A stretch of 50,570 bases of DNA from CAVORB01 sp964395315 (lineage in GTDB: Bacteria > Pseudomonadota > Gammaproteobacteria > Chromatiales > Chromatiaceae), in assembly GCA_964395315.1 (NCBI GenBank), contig CAYNBI010000014.1, forward strand, positions 1 through 50,570, given 5' to 3'. The notes under the pieces are model-generated. The model was not told where the DNA came from and did not search any database. It worked only from the letters and a program-made list of their open reading frames with translations. Both the position numbers and the translations under genes were made by a program. Positions 9,228 to 17,500 of this stretch are shown here, one piece after another (the first letter of the stretch is position 1; each line of letters starts with the position of its first letter).

Positions 9228-9827
9228 ATGCGAACCCTTTTCCCCCTCACGGTCCTTGTCGCGCTCTTGCCGCTCGCCTGCACGGACGGCGCTCCCGGAC
9301 CGGCCGGACACCCCGCGAACATGGACATCGTGGCGCCGGTCTTGACGCCGCAAGCCCTGCAGTCGTTCGAGCCTAGGGTCGGCGAGCTGCTCTACGTCCC
9401 CGCCTATTCCAGCATCTACAACTCCACGGCCCACCGTCAGCTTCTGCTGACCGTCACGCTGAGCGTTCGCAACACCGATCCCGATCATGCCATCGTGCTG
9501 AGCTCGGCCCGCTACTACGACACCGCCGGCAAGCTGCTCGCCGAAACCGTGCCCTCGCCGCGCTGGTTGGGGCCGCTCGCGACCTACGAGTATGTGGTCG
9601 ACCTGACGGACGACAGCGGCGGCTCCGGTGCCAATTTTCTGGTGGAGTGGAAGGCCGACACGGCAGACGTCGGCGAGCCGCTGGTCGAAACGGTGAACAT
9701 GGAGACCCTCTCCGGTCACGGGGTTTCCTTCACTTCGCGGGCGATCGTGGTGAAGCGATGGCGGGCAGACGTTCCGGCCCCGAATGGTGCCCGCTCGCCG
9801 GTCCCTCCGTCCGCGCCCGCGCGGTAG
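9228..9827 (+). CDS. DUF3124 lipoprotein
   Basis: This is a 199-residue exported protein. Residues 1-18 form a signal peptide ending in a lipobox-like LPLAC, so Cys18 may be lipidated. The mature part begins with a disordered Gly/Pro stretch, then the DUF3124 domain, recognised by LLYVPAYSSIYNSTAHRQ, TVTLSVRNTD, ARYYDTAGKL and FLVEWKAD. The family is predicted to be a beta-sandwich on the periplasmic side; its function is unknown. It lies between trkA and the RCK channel gene, the only gene on the plus strand in that stretch. The family call is good. Confidence 0.8.
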   Translation: MRTLFPLTVLVALLPLACTDGAPGPAGHPANMDIVAPVLTPQALQSFEPRVGELLYVPAYSSIYNSTAHRQLLLTVTLSVRNTDPDHAIVLSSARYYDTAGKLLAETVPSPRWLGPLATYEYVVDLTDDSGGSGANFLVEWKADTADVGEPLVETVNMETLSGHGVSFTSRAIVVKRWRADVPAPNGARSPVPPSAPAR

Positions 9828-9867
9828 CCCACGCACGCGCAGCGGGCGTCGCAGGCCTTCCCCGCGC

Positions 9868-11517
9868 TCAGGCCGGATCGTGCAATGCGGCGTCGAACTC
9901 CCGGATATAACGGTCGACGCTCTCGATGGTCCCGCAAACGAACAGGGTGTCCTCCGCCTCCACGCGGAACCCATCGTCGAACTGGACGATGACCCCCGCC
10001 TCGCGCTCCACCGCCACAACCCCCGCTCCGGTGCGCTCGCGCACGCTGGCGCGCCAGGGATGGGCACCGACCAGGCCGCCGGCCGCAACCCGGGCGAACT
10101 TCAGCCGCGGCTCCAGGGAGACCGCATTCTCCCCGAGCAGGTGGAAGGCGAGGATCTGACCGGCGACCTGGCCCATGGAGAGCACAAAGTCGGCACCGGC
10201 CTGATAGAGCCGTGCGACGCTCGCGGCACGGTTGACCCGCGCGATCAGGCGCACGTCAGGGGCGAAGTCGCGGACGATCGCGGCGGCGAGCACGCCGGCG
10301 CCGTCGTTGCTCAACGCCAGCACCACCGCGCTAGCCTGATGCACCCCGGCCTGGTCCAGCACCCGCCGGTCGAGCACATTGCCGACGATATCGACGCCAT
10401 CGGCAGGCTCGGCGTCGATGACGACGGCCTTCTCTCCCGCATCCCGCAGCATCTGCGCCACCTTGCGCCCGACCGCGCCATGACCGGCGACCAGGATGGG
10501 GCCGGTCCTTTGAATCGGTGCGGCCAGGCTGTCGACCTTGGCTAGGTTCTCGTGAGCACCCGCCGCCACCAGGATCGCCCCGGAGCCGATGCGCGTATCG
10601 GCGCTGGCGGCGAGATCGAAGCGCCCGCCGACCCACTGTCCGATCACGGTCACGCCATAGCGCTCGCGCATGCGCAGGTCGCCGAGGCGCTCCCCGGCCA
10701 GGGCGCTCGAGGCGTGGACCCGAAACTCCGCCAGACCGACGTGCTCGCCGAGCAGTTGCAGGCCCTCCACCTGATGTCCGATGCGGGCGCTCGCGCGGGA
10801 GGCCAGGGCCGCTCCCAGAACGTGCTCCGGCGTGTAGACAACAGTGGCGCCGATCCGCAGCATCGCCTCGCGGTGCAGCGGGTCCTGGGCCAGGGCGCAG
10901 ATGACGCCACCGTAGCCCCGTTCCCGCGACATCATGATGAAGCTCACGTCGAGGTGGTCGTCCGCCGCGGTGACCAGCGCCTTCGCCCGTTCCACGCCGT
11001 CGAGCAGGGCCGCGTCCTCGTCGAGGTTTCCCACGACCACCTGGTAGCCCCGGTCGCGCAGGCTGCGTGCCAGCGACTCGTCCTTCTCAAGTATCACGCA
11101 GGGGGTTCCGGCGCGCGCCAGCTCGCCGATGAGGAAGTCCACCGCCGGGCCGTGGCGATGAAACAGGACCCGTCCGTCCATTTGCGGCAGCGAGCGGGGA
11201 AATCGCGCCTCGAAGCGCTCTTCGAAGAACGGCAGCACGTAGGTCGGGAAGATCAGGAAGATGATGAAGATGCCGAGCCACTGGCTTGCCATGACGAACA
11301 GGTTCATCAACGGGTGCTCCCAATGGGCGTCGGCCCCGTAACCGGTGTTGGTAAGCGTCTCGGATGCCCATTCGAGGCTGCGCACCAGGGTACGCGGCTG
11401 GCCCTCCAGGTAAGTGGAGCCCAGCATGTAGAGGGTGCCAAGGAGGATGATCGCGATCGGCAACACGAGCAGCAGCGCGATCAGCCGCCGGGTCGAGCGT
11501 TTGAACTGGCGCAGCAC
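9868..11517 (-). CDS. Two-helix potassium channel with tandem RCK (TrkA_N/TrkA_C) domains
   Basis: From the GTG at 11517 the protein has 549 residues. A basic start leads to helix one (LLLVLPIAIILLGTLYML, about 14-31), a pore loop with filter TGYG at 58-61, and helix two (SQWLGIFIIFLIFPTYVLP). Then come two cytosolic RCK units: the first Rossmann segment around GELARAGTPCVILEKDES, the second at ILVAGHGAVGRKVAQML with acidic VIDAEPAD, each followed by a TrkA_C-like part. I chose the GTG because a perfect GGAGG lies six bases upstream; the frame is open for 117 more codons, but those are Arg-rich and unlike protein. This is the plan of ligand-gated prokaryotic K+ channels such as MthK or Kch relatives. 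It is convergent with the DUF3124 gene. Confidence 0.85.
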   Translation of the reverse strand: MLRQFKRSTRRLIALLLVLPIAIILLGTLYMLGSTYLEGQPRTLVRSLEWASETLTNTGYGADAHWEHPLMNLFVMASQWLGIFIIFLIFPTYVLPFFEERFEARFPRSLPQMDGRVLFHRHGPAVDFLIGELARAGTPCVILEKDESLARSLRDRGYQVVVGNLDEDAALLDGVERAKALVTAADDHLDVSFIMMSRERGYGGVICALAQDPLHREAMLRIGATVVYTPEHVLGAALASRASARIGHQVEGLQLLGEHVGLAEFRVHASSALAGERLGDLRMRERYGVTVIGQWVGGRFDLAASADTRIGSGAILVAAGAHENLAKVDSLAAPIQRTGPILVAGHGAVGRKVAQMLRDAGEKAVVIDAEPADGVDIVGNVLDRRVLDQAGVHQASAVVLALSNDGAGVLAAAIVRDFAPDVRLIARVNRAASVARLYQAGADFVLSMGQVAGQILAFHLLGENAVSLEPRLKFARVAAGGLVGAHPWRASVRERTGAGVVAVEREAGVIVQFDDGFRVEAEDTLFVCGTIESVDRYIREFDAALHDPA

Positions 11518-12066
11518 GCTTGGCCTCCGTCGATTCTGCGCACGGATTGTGCGACCGCGCCGGGGCCCCCGCAAGGGGACCGTGGCTCCCGAGGTCACAT
11601 CAAGCGGAAGTCGTGCGGGTGTCGCCTCAAAACCCGCCCGGCGTGGCTGGTAAGTGGCTGCTCGGCATGCCGCCGCCGCGAGGCGGCGATGCATTGTCCG
11701 TTTGGCCGTGGCCCCGTCTGTTTTCATCGATACATGCTGCCTCAGCCGGCCCGATGAAGTACCGACTGGCTCCCATGCGCCGAACAGGCGGCGCCGACAT
11801 TGCGGCCGGGTAACGGCGCCGGCCCCCGCACCGCCTCGAGGAGGCGGTAGACCGCGCCCGGTGGCCATAGAGTAAGCGGGTGGAGCGGGACGAGGGCGCG
11901 CTATTGCAACTGGCGACGAGCGGATTCAATATCGCCGGGTCCGCCTCCCGCCCCTGATCGCCGATCGTCCGTCGGTCTTCAACCCAAGCCGCAGGGATCG
12001 GACACGTTCCCCACGCGGGATGTCCGTCTCCCGTTACCCCAGAGCCGATGCGATCGCTGAGCCGCC
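11518..12066. other. 549-bp divergent gap between RCK channel and CBS protein
   Basis: No credible gene lies here. It holds two hairpins: one at 11665-11692 (GCAT and a 7-bp CGCCGCC/GGCGGCG stem with a two-base bulge, loop GCGA) and one at 11830-11848 (8-bp perfect ACCGCCTC/GAGGCGGT stem, loop of three). The channel gene's GGAGG is at the left edge. Short Arg-rich open frames are read as chance. Confidence 0.5.
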
Positions 12067-13332
12067 ATGTACGAGCTGCTTTCCCTCATCCTGCTCCTCG
12101 CCGCCTCCGCCTTTTTTTCGGGGTCGGAGACCGCCATCACCTCCCTCTCCAAGGCCCGGGTGGAGTCTCTGCTGGCGGAGCGCCGGCTCGGCGCGGCCTC
12201 CTTGCACCGGCTCAAAGGCAACATCAACCGCACCCTGGTCATCATCCTCATCGGCAACAACCTGGTGAACACGGGCACAGCCACCCTCGCCACGGTGGTG
12301 GCCACGGAGCACTTCGGCCACCTCGGCCCCGGCCTCGCGGTGGGGGTCATCACCCTCCTCCTGCTCATGTTCGGCGAGATCACGCCCAAGACCTTCGGAG
12401 CCCGTTATTCCATCAGCTTCGCGCTGCTCGCGGCGCCGCCGCTCGAGTTCCTCGGCAAGGTCCTGCTCCCCCTGGTGTGGGCGTTGGAGAACTTCATCCA
12501 CTGGATGCACAGGTTCACCGAGCCGCCGAAAGACCCAACGGTCACCGAATCGGAACTCATCACCCTGGCCGAGCACGCCACCCAGGAGGGTACGATCGAC
12601 GCGGACGAGCACCTGATGATCCGGCGCATCTTCGACTTCAGTACACTGCGGGCGGGGGACATCATGGTGCACCGTCATCAAGTGTTCTCCGTTGACGGGC
12701 GGCGCACCATCGCCGACGCCCTGCAGGAGATCATCGCCGAGTCCCACCAGCGCATCCCGCTCCACTCGGGCAACCCCGAGGAGATCAACCGCGTCGTCAC
12801 GGTCCAGGAGCTGCTTGACGAGATGGCTCAGGGTAACCTGCAGAAGACCCTGAACGAGATCGGGCACGAGCCGATCTTCGTCCCGCCGAATCAGCCGGTG
12901 GACGGCATCCTCGACGTTCTGAGGGCCAACAAGCAGAGGCTGATCGTGGTGGTCAACGAGTTCGGCGTCCTGCTCGGCCTGTTCACCCTGGAGGACATCC
13001 TCGAAGAGTTGGTCGGCGAGATCTACGACGACCGGGAATCCCCGGTCCGGACCGAGGGGCAGGAAGGGACGGCACCGGACAACGAGCTGGTGCTGGACGG
13101 TACCACGGAGCTGCGGGTTCTCGAGACCGGTTTCGCGCTGGACCTCGCCGGCAAGCCGACGGATTCCGTGAACCTGTGGATCATCACCCACCTGGAGCGT
13201 ATCCCCTTGCCGGGGGAACGCTTCATCCTTGAAGGGCTAGAGGTGCGCATCGAGCGGGCCTCCCGCCGCCGGATTCACGAGGTGCGGGTCAGCAGGCCGT
13301 CGATTCCTGAAGATCCGACGCCGGAATCGTGA
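12067..13332 (+). CDS. CorB/CorC-type CNNM-like transporter (DUF21-CBS-CorC_HlyC)
   Basis: The 421-residue product begins with a DUF21/CNNM membrane domain (residues about 1-185): SAFFSGSETAITSLSKARV and GNNLVNTGTATLATVVATE, with GEITPKTFGARY, all family signatures. Then come two CBS domains (about 205-325; DIMVHRHQVFSV and EEINRVVTV) and a C-terminal CorC_HlyC domain. Homologues export Mg2+ or Co2+ and the CBS pair binds ATP-Mg. The protein is the full-length CorB type, not the membrane-less CorC. Its position close to K+ transport genes supports a role in cation homeostasis. The exact ion is not proven. Confidence 0.87.
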   Translation: MYELLSLILLLAASAFFSGSETAITSLSKARVESLLAERRLGAASLHRLKGNINRTLVIILIGNNLVNTGTATLATVVATEHFGHLGPGLAVGVITLLLLMFGEITPKTFGARYSISFALLAAPPLEFLGKVLLPLVWALENFIHWMHRFTEPPKDPTVTESELITLAEHATQEGTIDADEHLMIRRIFDFSTLRAGDIMVHRHQVFSVDGRRTIADALQEIIAESHQRIPLHSGNPEEINRVVTVQELLDEMAQGNLQKTLNEIGHEPIFVPPNQPVDGILDVLRANKQRLIVVVNEFGVLLGLFTLEDILEELVGEIYDDRESPVRTEGQEGTAPDNELVLDGTTELRVLETGFALDLAGKPTDSVNLWIITHLERIPLPGERFILEGLEVRIERASRRRIHEVRVSRPSIPEDPTPES

Positions 13333-13731
13333 CCCGAGGCCGGAGAGAGCCGGGCGCGTCGTCGTTGGCGTCGACTCCGCTGCGTGTCCGCTTCCCGGCG
13401 TCGCTGTGCCGACTGCTGTCCCTGACCCCGCCCACAGTCGGCAGGCCTGGCATATTCGGCGGTGTGCGACTGCCGCCACGGATCAGCCCGCTCTTCGCGG
13501 GAGATGGTTTGGGCTGTTGATACCGCGGATCGGGGCGGGATATAGCCCGCATCGCTCACCGCTCGCCGGAACCTGCCGGTGGTGGGAGCCTGGGGACGCC
13601 CATTTTGCGCTGGGGCGCGCCGCGTCTGAAGCGATGCGGGCTAGCTGGTGGGCACCGCCAGAGGGCAGCTGACCAACTGGACAGCCTTCCTCTCCGGGCC
13701 TACCGGTTCCCCGGCAGTCCGGCGATAGCGC
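13333..13731. other. 399-bp convergent gap, contains inverted-repeat element
   Basis: It lies between the ends of the CBS protein gene and the YdcH-like gene and holds no convincing gene. Its main content is the 101-bp inverted-repeat element at 13543-13643, described separately. A GCGGG/CCCGC hairpin at 13535-13550 overlaps the element's left arm. Confidence 0.6.
13543..13643. repeat. 101-bp element bounded by 14-bp perfect inverted repeats
   Basis: The sequence TAGCCCGCATCGCT at 13543-13556 is the exact reverse complement of 13630-13643. The ends are TA on both sides, so the unit could also be read as 12-bp inverted repeats flanked by a TA duplication, as for small IS630/mariner-type non-autonomous elements. 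Equally, the arms could pair in RNA as a long closing stem around internal helices (CACCG at 13557-13561 with CGGTG, and GCGC with CGCGC). It could also be a REP-like repeat or a terminator for the two converging genes. No second copy was seen in this window. Confidence 0.65.
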
Positions 13732-13938
13732 TCAGGCATCCAGATTCGGGATCAACATGCTCTCTAGCCTGGCAATCGCGTCCTTGAGCAGGAGCTTGCG
13801 CTTCTTGAGCCGCGTCACGCGCAGCTGGTCGATATACGCATCTTCGGACAGACGCGATATCGCCGCATCGAGATCCCGGTGCTCGATCTGCAACTCGGCG
13901 AGCCGCTCTCGGATCTTGCCGTCCGCTTCATCCTGCAT
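13732..13938 (-). CDS. YdcH-like DUF465 small protein
   Basis: The 68-residue protein is almost wholly helical and charged: LAELQIEHRDLDAAISRL, then DQLRVTRLKKRKLLLKDAI. This is the DUF465/YdcH pattern, in which an H-x-x-L-D segment is followed by L-K-K-x-K-L-x-L-K-D. Function is unknown in the family. I chose the ATG at 13938 because it gives the usual family length and has GAGG nine bases upstream; the frame is open to 14286, but the extra residues look non-coding. It converges with the CBS protein gene. Confidence 0.85.
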   Translation of the reverse strand: MQDEADGKIRERLAELQIEHRDLDAAISRLSEDAYIDQLRVTRLKKRKLLLKDAIARLESMLIPNLDA

Positions 13939-14262
13939 GACCCTTATCCTCGTGTAGCGCGCCGTGAAGGTGCGAAACGCTGCCTGCCATGTTCCCGAGC
14001 CGGATACTCCCGTGTCATGGTGTACCTTAGCAGAGGGCGAATAGGAAGCAGAGTCTTTCGGCGTGGAACAGGAAACCGCTGTTGAAGTGTTTACTTGACC
14101 CAGCCGCTGGACGCGCACCGTCTGTAAGGATGTACGCGTAGTTCCGGACACGAGCGGAGAGTCCACCGTGGCAGGAGGACACAACAACCCGTAGCTTTGG
14201 GAACGGCTCACGTACGGGATTTTTGGATAATTGGGTTGGCTGCAGGGGGTAATCGGAGAGCG
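13939..14262. other. 324-bp divergent gap
   Basis: The region between the YdcH-like gene and the small lipoprotein gene is less GC-rich than its surroundings. It must hold the promoters of both genes. A GATAAT at 14226-14231 could be a -10 for the lipoprotein gene, but no well-placed -35 was found. No gene or repeat was seen. Confidence 0.4.
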
Positions 14263-14472
14263 ATGCGAACGATCAATCTGACCCAAGTGACGCTGCTTTC
14301 AGCGCTGGTCTTGGCTGGCTGCGGCACAGGCGTCTCCAAGGACCGCGCGAGTGGGGCGGCGTCCGTCGAGTCCGGGGGCCAACCCCGTATCCCGGAGAAG
14401 TACGAAGATTGTATGCGAGACGCACGTGGGGACGTTTTCGCCGAACGTACCTGCGAGGTCCATCTGGATTGA
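14263..14472 (+). CDS. Small lipoprotein of unknown function
   Basis: This 69-residue protein begins MRTINLTQVTLLSALVLAGC, a short signal peptide with a good lipobox (L-A-G-C), so Cys20 is probably lipidated. The mature part is about 50 residues, hydrophilic, with two more Cys (EDCMRDARGD and ERTCEVHLD) that might form a disulfide in the periplasm. GGAG lies just ahead of the ATG at 14263; the frame extends further up to 14197, but that would bury the signal peptide. I do not recognise the family. Confidence 0.65.
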   Translation: MRTINLTQVTLLSALVLAGCGTGVSKDRASGAASVESGGQPRIPEKYEDCMRDARGDVFAERTCEVHLD

Positions 14473-14607
14473 GCCGAGACCCGTGGGAAATGCGCAGCTG
14501 CGCACGCGTGGAAAAGCACGCCTAGGATAATGACTTCCTTCGCCCCGATATTCGATGCATCGGGCCTCAATCAGACAGCAACAGCCGCTTTGCAAGAGGT
14601 CGTCGAC

Positions 14608-15063
14608 GTGCTGAGACAGACTTGGCGTTGGCTGATGATCGCTTGCGGGATACTTGCCCTGGGTATCGGCACGATCGGGGTCTTCGTGCCACTGCTGCCC
14701 ACGGCGCCGTTCGTCCTGCTCGCCGCATTCTGCTTCTCTCGAGGCTCGGAACGATTGCACCGTTGGCTGGCGGAGCACCCCAGATTCGGCCGTTACGTGC
14801 GCGACTGGGAGGCAGAACAGGTAATCCCTCCGGTGGGCAAGTACGCGGCGAGCTTCACCATGGTGCCCTCGGTGAGCTGGGTGATCGTGAGCCGGGACAT
14901 CCCGTTCTGGCTCGAAGGGCTCATGGCGCTCACGGTTGTCGGCGTGCTCTGGTTCGTCTGGTCCCGCCCCGCGCGCCGGTCAGCTTCGCCGCAAAGGCAC
15001 GACGACCGGGGCCGGGGAGATCGGGCCCGGTCGAAGGCCCCCGAGATCCAAGACCGGGCCTAA
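14608..15063 (+). CDS. YbaN-like DUF454 inner membrane protein
   Basis: The DUF454 family is recognised by GIGTIGVFVPLLPTAPFVLLAAFCFSRGSERLHRWL, followed by HPRFGRYVRDWE. There are about three or four membrane helices in the first 115 residues, then a hydrophilic Arg-rich tail. Function is unknown; members are small inner membrane proteins. I prefer the GTG at 14608 (151 residues), which has GAGG eight bases upstream and begins just before the first helix, as in the family. The ATG at 14530 would give 177 residues and is the alternative. It precedes the ccm operon by 190 bp. Confidence 0.82.
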   Translation: MLRQTWRWLMIACGILALGIGTIGVFVPLLPTAPFVLLAAFCFSRGSERLHRWLAEHPRFGRYVRDWEAEQVIPPVGKYAASFTMVPSVSWVIVSRDIPFWLEGLMALTVVGVLWFVWSRPARRSASPQRHDDRGRGDRARSKAPEIQDRA

Positions 15064-15254
15064 CCCGCGGCCGCAGATGCGGCGGACCCTTCCTCGAACC
15101 CCACTGTGCGTGGGTTGTGCAATCGCGTCGCAGGCGTTAGTGTTGCGGGCTCGAAAAAAGCACCGCCACCGGAAAGCCCTTCGGCCGTGGCGACTGAATA
15201 ACGACCGCGCGGGCGCACAGAGCCCGGCGATCCTGGTTGCACGTCACGCGATTC

Positions 15255-15896
15255 ATGCTTGAAGTTTCAGATCTGGAGTGCAGGCGCGGTGACCGTCTCC
15301 TGTTCTCCGGGCTCTCGTTCACCTTGGAGCCGGGCACGCTGCTCCACGTGCGCGGGCGCAACGGCAGCGGCAAGACCACGCTGCTCCGCGCCCTGTGCGG
15401 ACTGCTGACGCCCGATGCCGGGAGCATCGTCTGGAACGGAGAGGACACACGCCGCCTGGGCGAGGATTTCCAGGCCGATACCCTCTACTTCGGGCACTTG
15501 AACGGCATCAAGGGAGACCTGACCGGGGTCGAGAACCTCCGGGTCTCTGCCACCCTCGACGGGGACCGCGTCGCGGAGAACCAGCTGTGGGAGGCACTGG
15601 GACAAATGGGGCTGACCGGCTTCGAGGACCTGCCCACGAGGGTTCTTTCACAGGGGCAGAAGAAACGCGTCGCCCTCGCCCGCCTTTTGCTGAGCGAAGC
15701 GCCGTTGTGGATCCTGGACGAGCCTTTCACCGCGTTGGACGTGGACGCCGTGGACCAGCTGCAACTGCTGATCGCCGAGCACGTCGCGCACGACGGTCTC
15801 GTGATCCTCACCACTCACCAGGAGGTAGCCCTCACCTCCGGCCAGATTCGCCGCCTGCACCTGGGAGACGAGCGGTCCCAGGGGGATCAGGCCTGA
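15255..15896 (+). CDS. ccmA: Haem exporter ATP-binding protein CcmA
   Basis: CcmA is the ATPase of the CcmABCD complex, which frees haem-loaded CcmE for cytochrome c maturation. The 213-residue product has the P-loop GRNGSGKT at 34-41, the ABC signature LSQGQKKRVALARL, Walker B WILDEPFTALD and the switch His in TTHQE. The start at ATG 15255 (MLEVSDLEC) fits the family; the frame opens at a TTG 18 bases earlier. First gene of the ccm operon. Its stop TGA overlaps the ccmB ATG by one base. Confidence 0.96.
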   Translation: MLEVSDLECRRGDRLLFSGLSFTLEPGTLLHVRGRNGSGKTTLLRALCGLLTPDAGSIVWNGEDTRRLGEDFQADTLYFGHLNGIKGDLTGVENLRVSATLDGDRVAENQLWEALGQMGLTGFEDLPTRVLSQGQKKRVALARLLLSEAPLWILDEPFTALDVDAVDQLQLLIAEHVAHDGLVILTTHQEVALTSGQIRRLHLGDERSQGDQA

Positions 15897-16567
15897 TGTG
15901 GCGCGTGTTCTACTGCGTCCTGAGCCGCGACATCCTGCTCGCGATGCGGCGGCGCACGGACGTGCTGACCACCCTCTTCTTCTTCGTGATCGTGGTCAGC
16001 CTGTTCCCACTGGGCGTGGGCACGGAAAAGCAGATCCTGCGGATCCTGGGACCAGGCGTGGTATGGGTGGCGGCCCTCCTCGCCTCCATGCTGGCTCTGG
16101 AGCGGCTGTTCGCCGCCGACTACGAAGACGGCACCCTGGAGCAGATGCTGATGACGCCGCAGCCCCTGTCGGTCCTGGTGCTGGCGAAGGTGACCGCGCA
16201 TTGGCTGTTGACCGGTCTGCCACTGGTGATCATCGCGCCCCTGATCGGGCTGCAATATCACTTGCCCGATGTCGCGCAGGCGGCCATGATGTTGTCCCTG
16301 TTGCTGGGCACACCCGTACTGAGTCTGATCGGCGCCATTGGCGCGGCCCTCACGCTCGGGCTCCGCGGCGGCGGCATTCTGCTCTCGCTGCTGATTCTGC
16401 CGCTGTACATCCCGGTGCTGGTCTACGGGGCAGGCGCCGTGACCGTGAGCGCCATCGACTTCGCCGATACCCAGCCGTATTTTGCACTCCTGGGCTCGTT
16501 CCTGCTGCTGGGTCTGGTTTTCGCGCCTCTCGCGGCGGCGGCGGCGCTCCGGATCTCGATGGAATAG
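15896..16567 (+). CDS. ccmB: Haem exporter protein CcmB
   Basis: This is the membrane partner of CcmA, 223 residues with six hydrophobic segments. Family-typical stretches are LLAMRRRTDVLTTLFFFVIV, FPLGVG, GVVWVAALLASMLALERLF, DGTLEQMLM and a Gly-rich pore-like LTLGLRGGGILLSLLILPLYIPVLV. It starts at the ATG that overlaps the ccmA stop, so the two are translationally coupled. The longer frame upstream of this ATG overlaps ccmA out of frame and is not coding. Confidence 0.96.
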   Translation: MWRVFYCVLSRDILLAMRRRTDVLTTLFFFVIVVSLFPLGVGTEKQILRILGPGVVWVAALLASMLALERLFAADYEDGTLEQMLMTPQPLSVLVLAKVTAHWLLTGLPLVIIAPLIGLQYHLPDVAQAAMMLSLLLGTPVLSLIGAIGAALTLGLRGGGILLSLLILPLYIPVLVYGAGAVTVSAIDFADTQPYFALLGSFLLLGLVFAPLAAAAALRISME

Positions 16568-16589
16568 CCTTGCCTAGCTGGATGGTTCG

Positions 16590-17336
16590 ATGAAGCTTTT
16601 CAGATTCTCCTCTCCGGCCACCTTCTACCCGCTCGCGGGGAAGCTGATCCCCCTGTTCTGGGTGCTGGCCGTCGTCACGCTCGTGGTCGGCCTCTACTGG
16701 GGATTCTTCGAGACCCCCGACAAGCTCGGCGGCACGAATCCCCAGAAGGAGTACTACCGGATCATCTTCATCCACGTGCCGGCGGCCTGGATGTCCATGT
16801 GGCTCTATCTGGTGCTGGCGGCCTGGTCCGCGGTCGGCCTGGTGTTCAACACCCGCCTGTCCTTCATGATGGCGAATGCCACCGCGCCCACCGGCGCCAT
16901 CTTTACCTTCCTGGCCCTCTGGACCGGCGCCTTCTGGGGCCGTCCGAGCTGGGGCACCTGGTGGGACTGGGACCCGCGCCTCACCTCCGAGCTGATCCTG
17001 TTCTTCATCTACGTCGGCTACATCGCCCTGCAATCCGCGATCGACGACCCGCGGCGGGCGGACCGGGCCTCGGCCCTGCTGGCCATCGTCGGACTGGTGA
17101 TGCTGCCGATCATCTTCTGGTCCATCAACTGCCCCGACCCCAACCAGTGCGCGGCCCTGCACCAGCGCTCGTCCATGTCGCAGATGGAACCCAACATCCT
17201 CGCCGCCATGCTGATCATGACCTTCGCCTTCTGGATGTACTCCTTCGCGGCCATTCTCATGCGGGCGCGGGGGACGATCCTGAACCGAGAGTCGGAAACC
17301 CAATGGGTCCGCGAGATCCTGGAGAAGCAGACGTGA
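16590..17336 (+). CDS. ccmC: Haem handling protein CcmC
   Basis: CcmC loads haem onto CcmE at the periplasmic face. The 248-residue protein has six membrane helices and the tryptophan-rich signature GTWWDWDPRLTSELILF. The two axial haem His are visible in IIFIHVPAAWMSM and AALHQRSS. The loop before the second His is unusual: where relatives have a W-W-N-T-LHQ type sequence, this one has INCPDPNQCAALHQ, adding two Cys close to the haem ligand. The gene ends with a GTGA overlap into ccmD. Confidence 0.95.
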   Translation: MKLFRFSSPATFYPLAGKLIPLFWVLAVVTLVVGLYWGFFETPDKLGGTNPQKEYYRIIFIHVPAAWMSMWLYLVLAAWSAVGLVFNTRLSFMMANATAPTGAIFTFLALWTGAFWGRPSWGTWWDWDPRLTSELILFFIYVGYIALQSAIDDPRRADRASALLAIVGLVMLPIIFWSINCPDPNQCAALHQRSSMSQMEPNILAAMLIMTFAFWMYSFAAILMRARGTILNRESETQWVREILEKQT

Positions 17337-17500
17337 GCGAATTTCTCTCCCAGGGCGGCTACGCCTTCTTCGTATGGAGCTCCTACGGCATGACGCTGGT
17401 GCTCATGGTCGCGGAAATCGTCGCTCTGCGGCGTCGCGAGCGAACCATTTTCGCGCGTCTGGGTCGATTAATGCGGATGCGCACCCGTGGAGGTACCTAA
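17333..17500 (+). CDS. ccmD: Haem exporter protein CcmD
   Basis: This is a 55-residue protein with one membrane helix, starting at a GTG inside the last codons of ccmC (GTGA overlap). The sequence SEFLSQGGYAFFVWSSYGM, then TLVLMVAEIVALRRRER, is the CcmD pattern: a periplasmic start, a single helix and a basic cytoplasmic end. CcmD holds CcmE in the CcmABCD complex. It ends directly before the ccmE GTG with no spacer. Confidence 0.92.
   Translation: MSEFLSQGGYAFFVWSSYGMTLVLMVAEIVALRRRERTIFARLGRLMRMRTRGGT

Noticed and set aside
11518..11868. 117 additional N-terminal codons for the RCK channel
   Set aside because: The sequence is Arg/Pro-rich, and a GGAGG six bases before the GTG at 11517 marks a much better start.
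13333..13731. A 4.5S/SRP RNA or 6S RNA at the inverted-repeat element
   Set aside because: The conserved GGAAGGAAGCAGCC-type loop of SRP RNA is not present, and no 6S features were recognised. A novel RNA remains possible.
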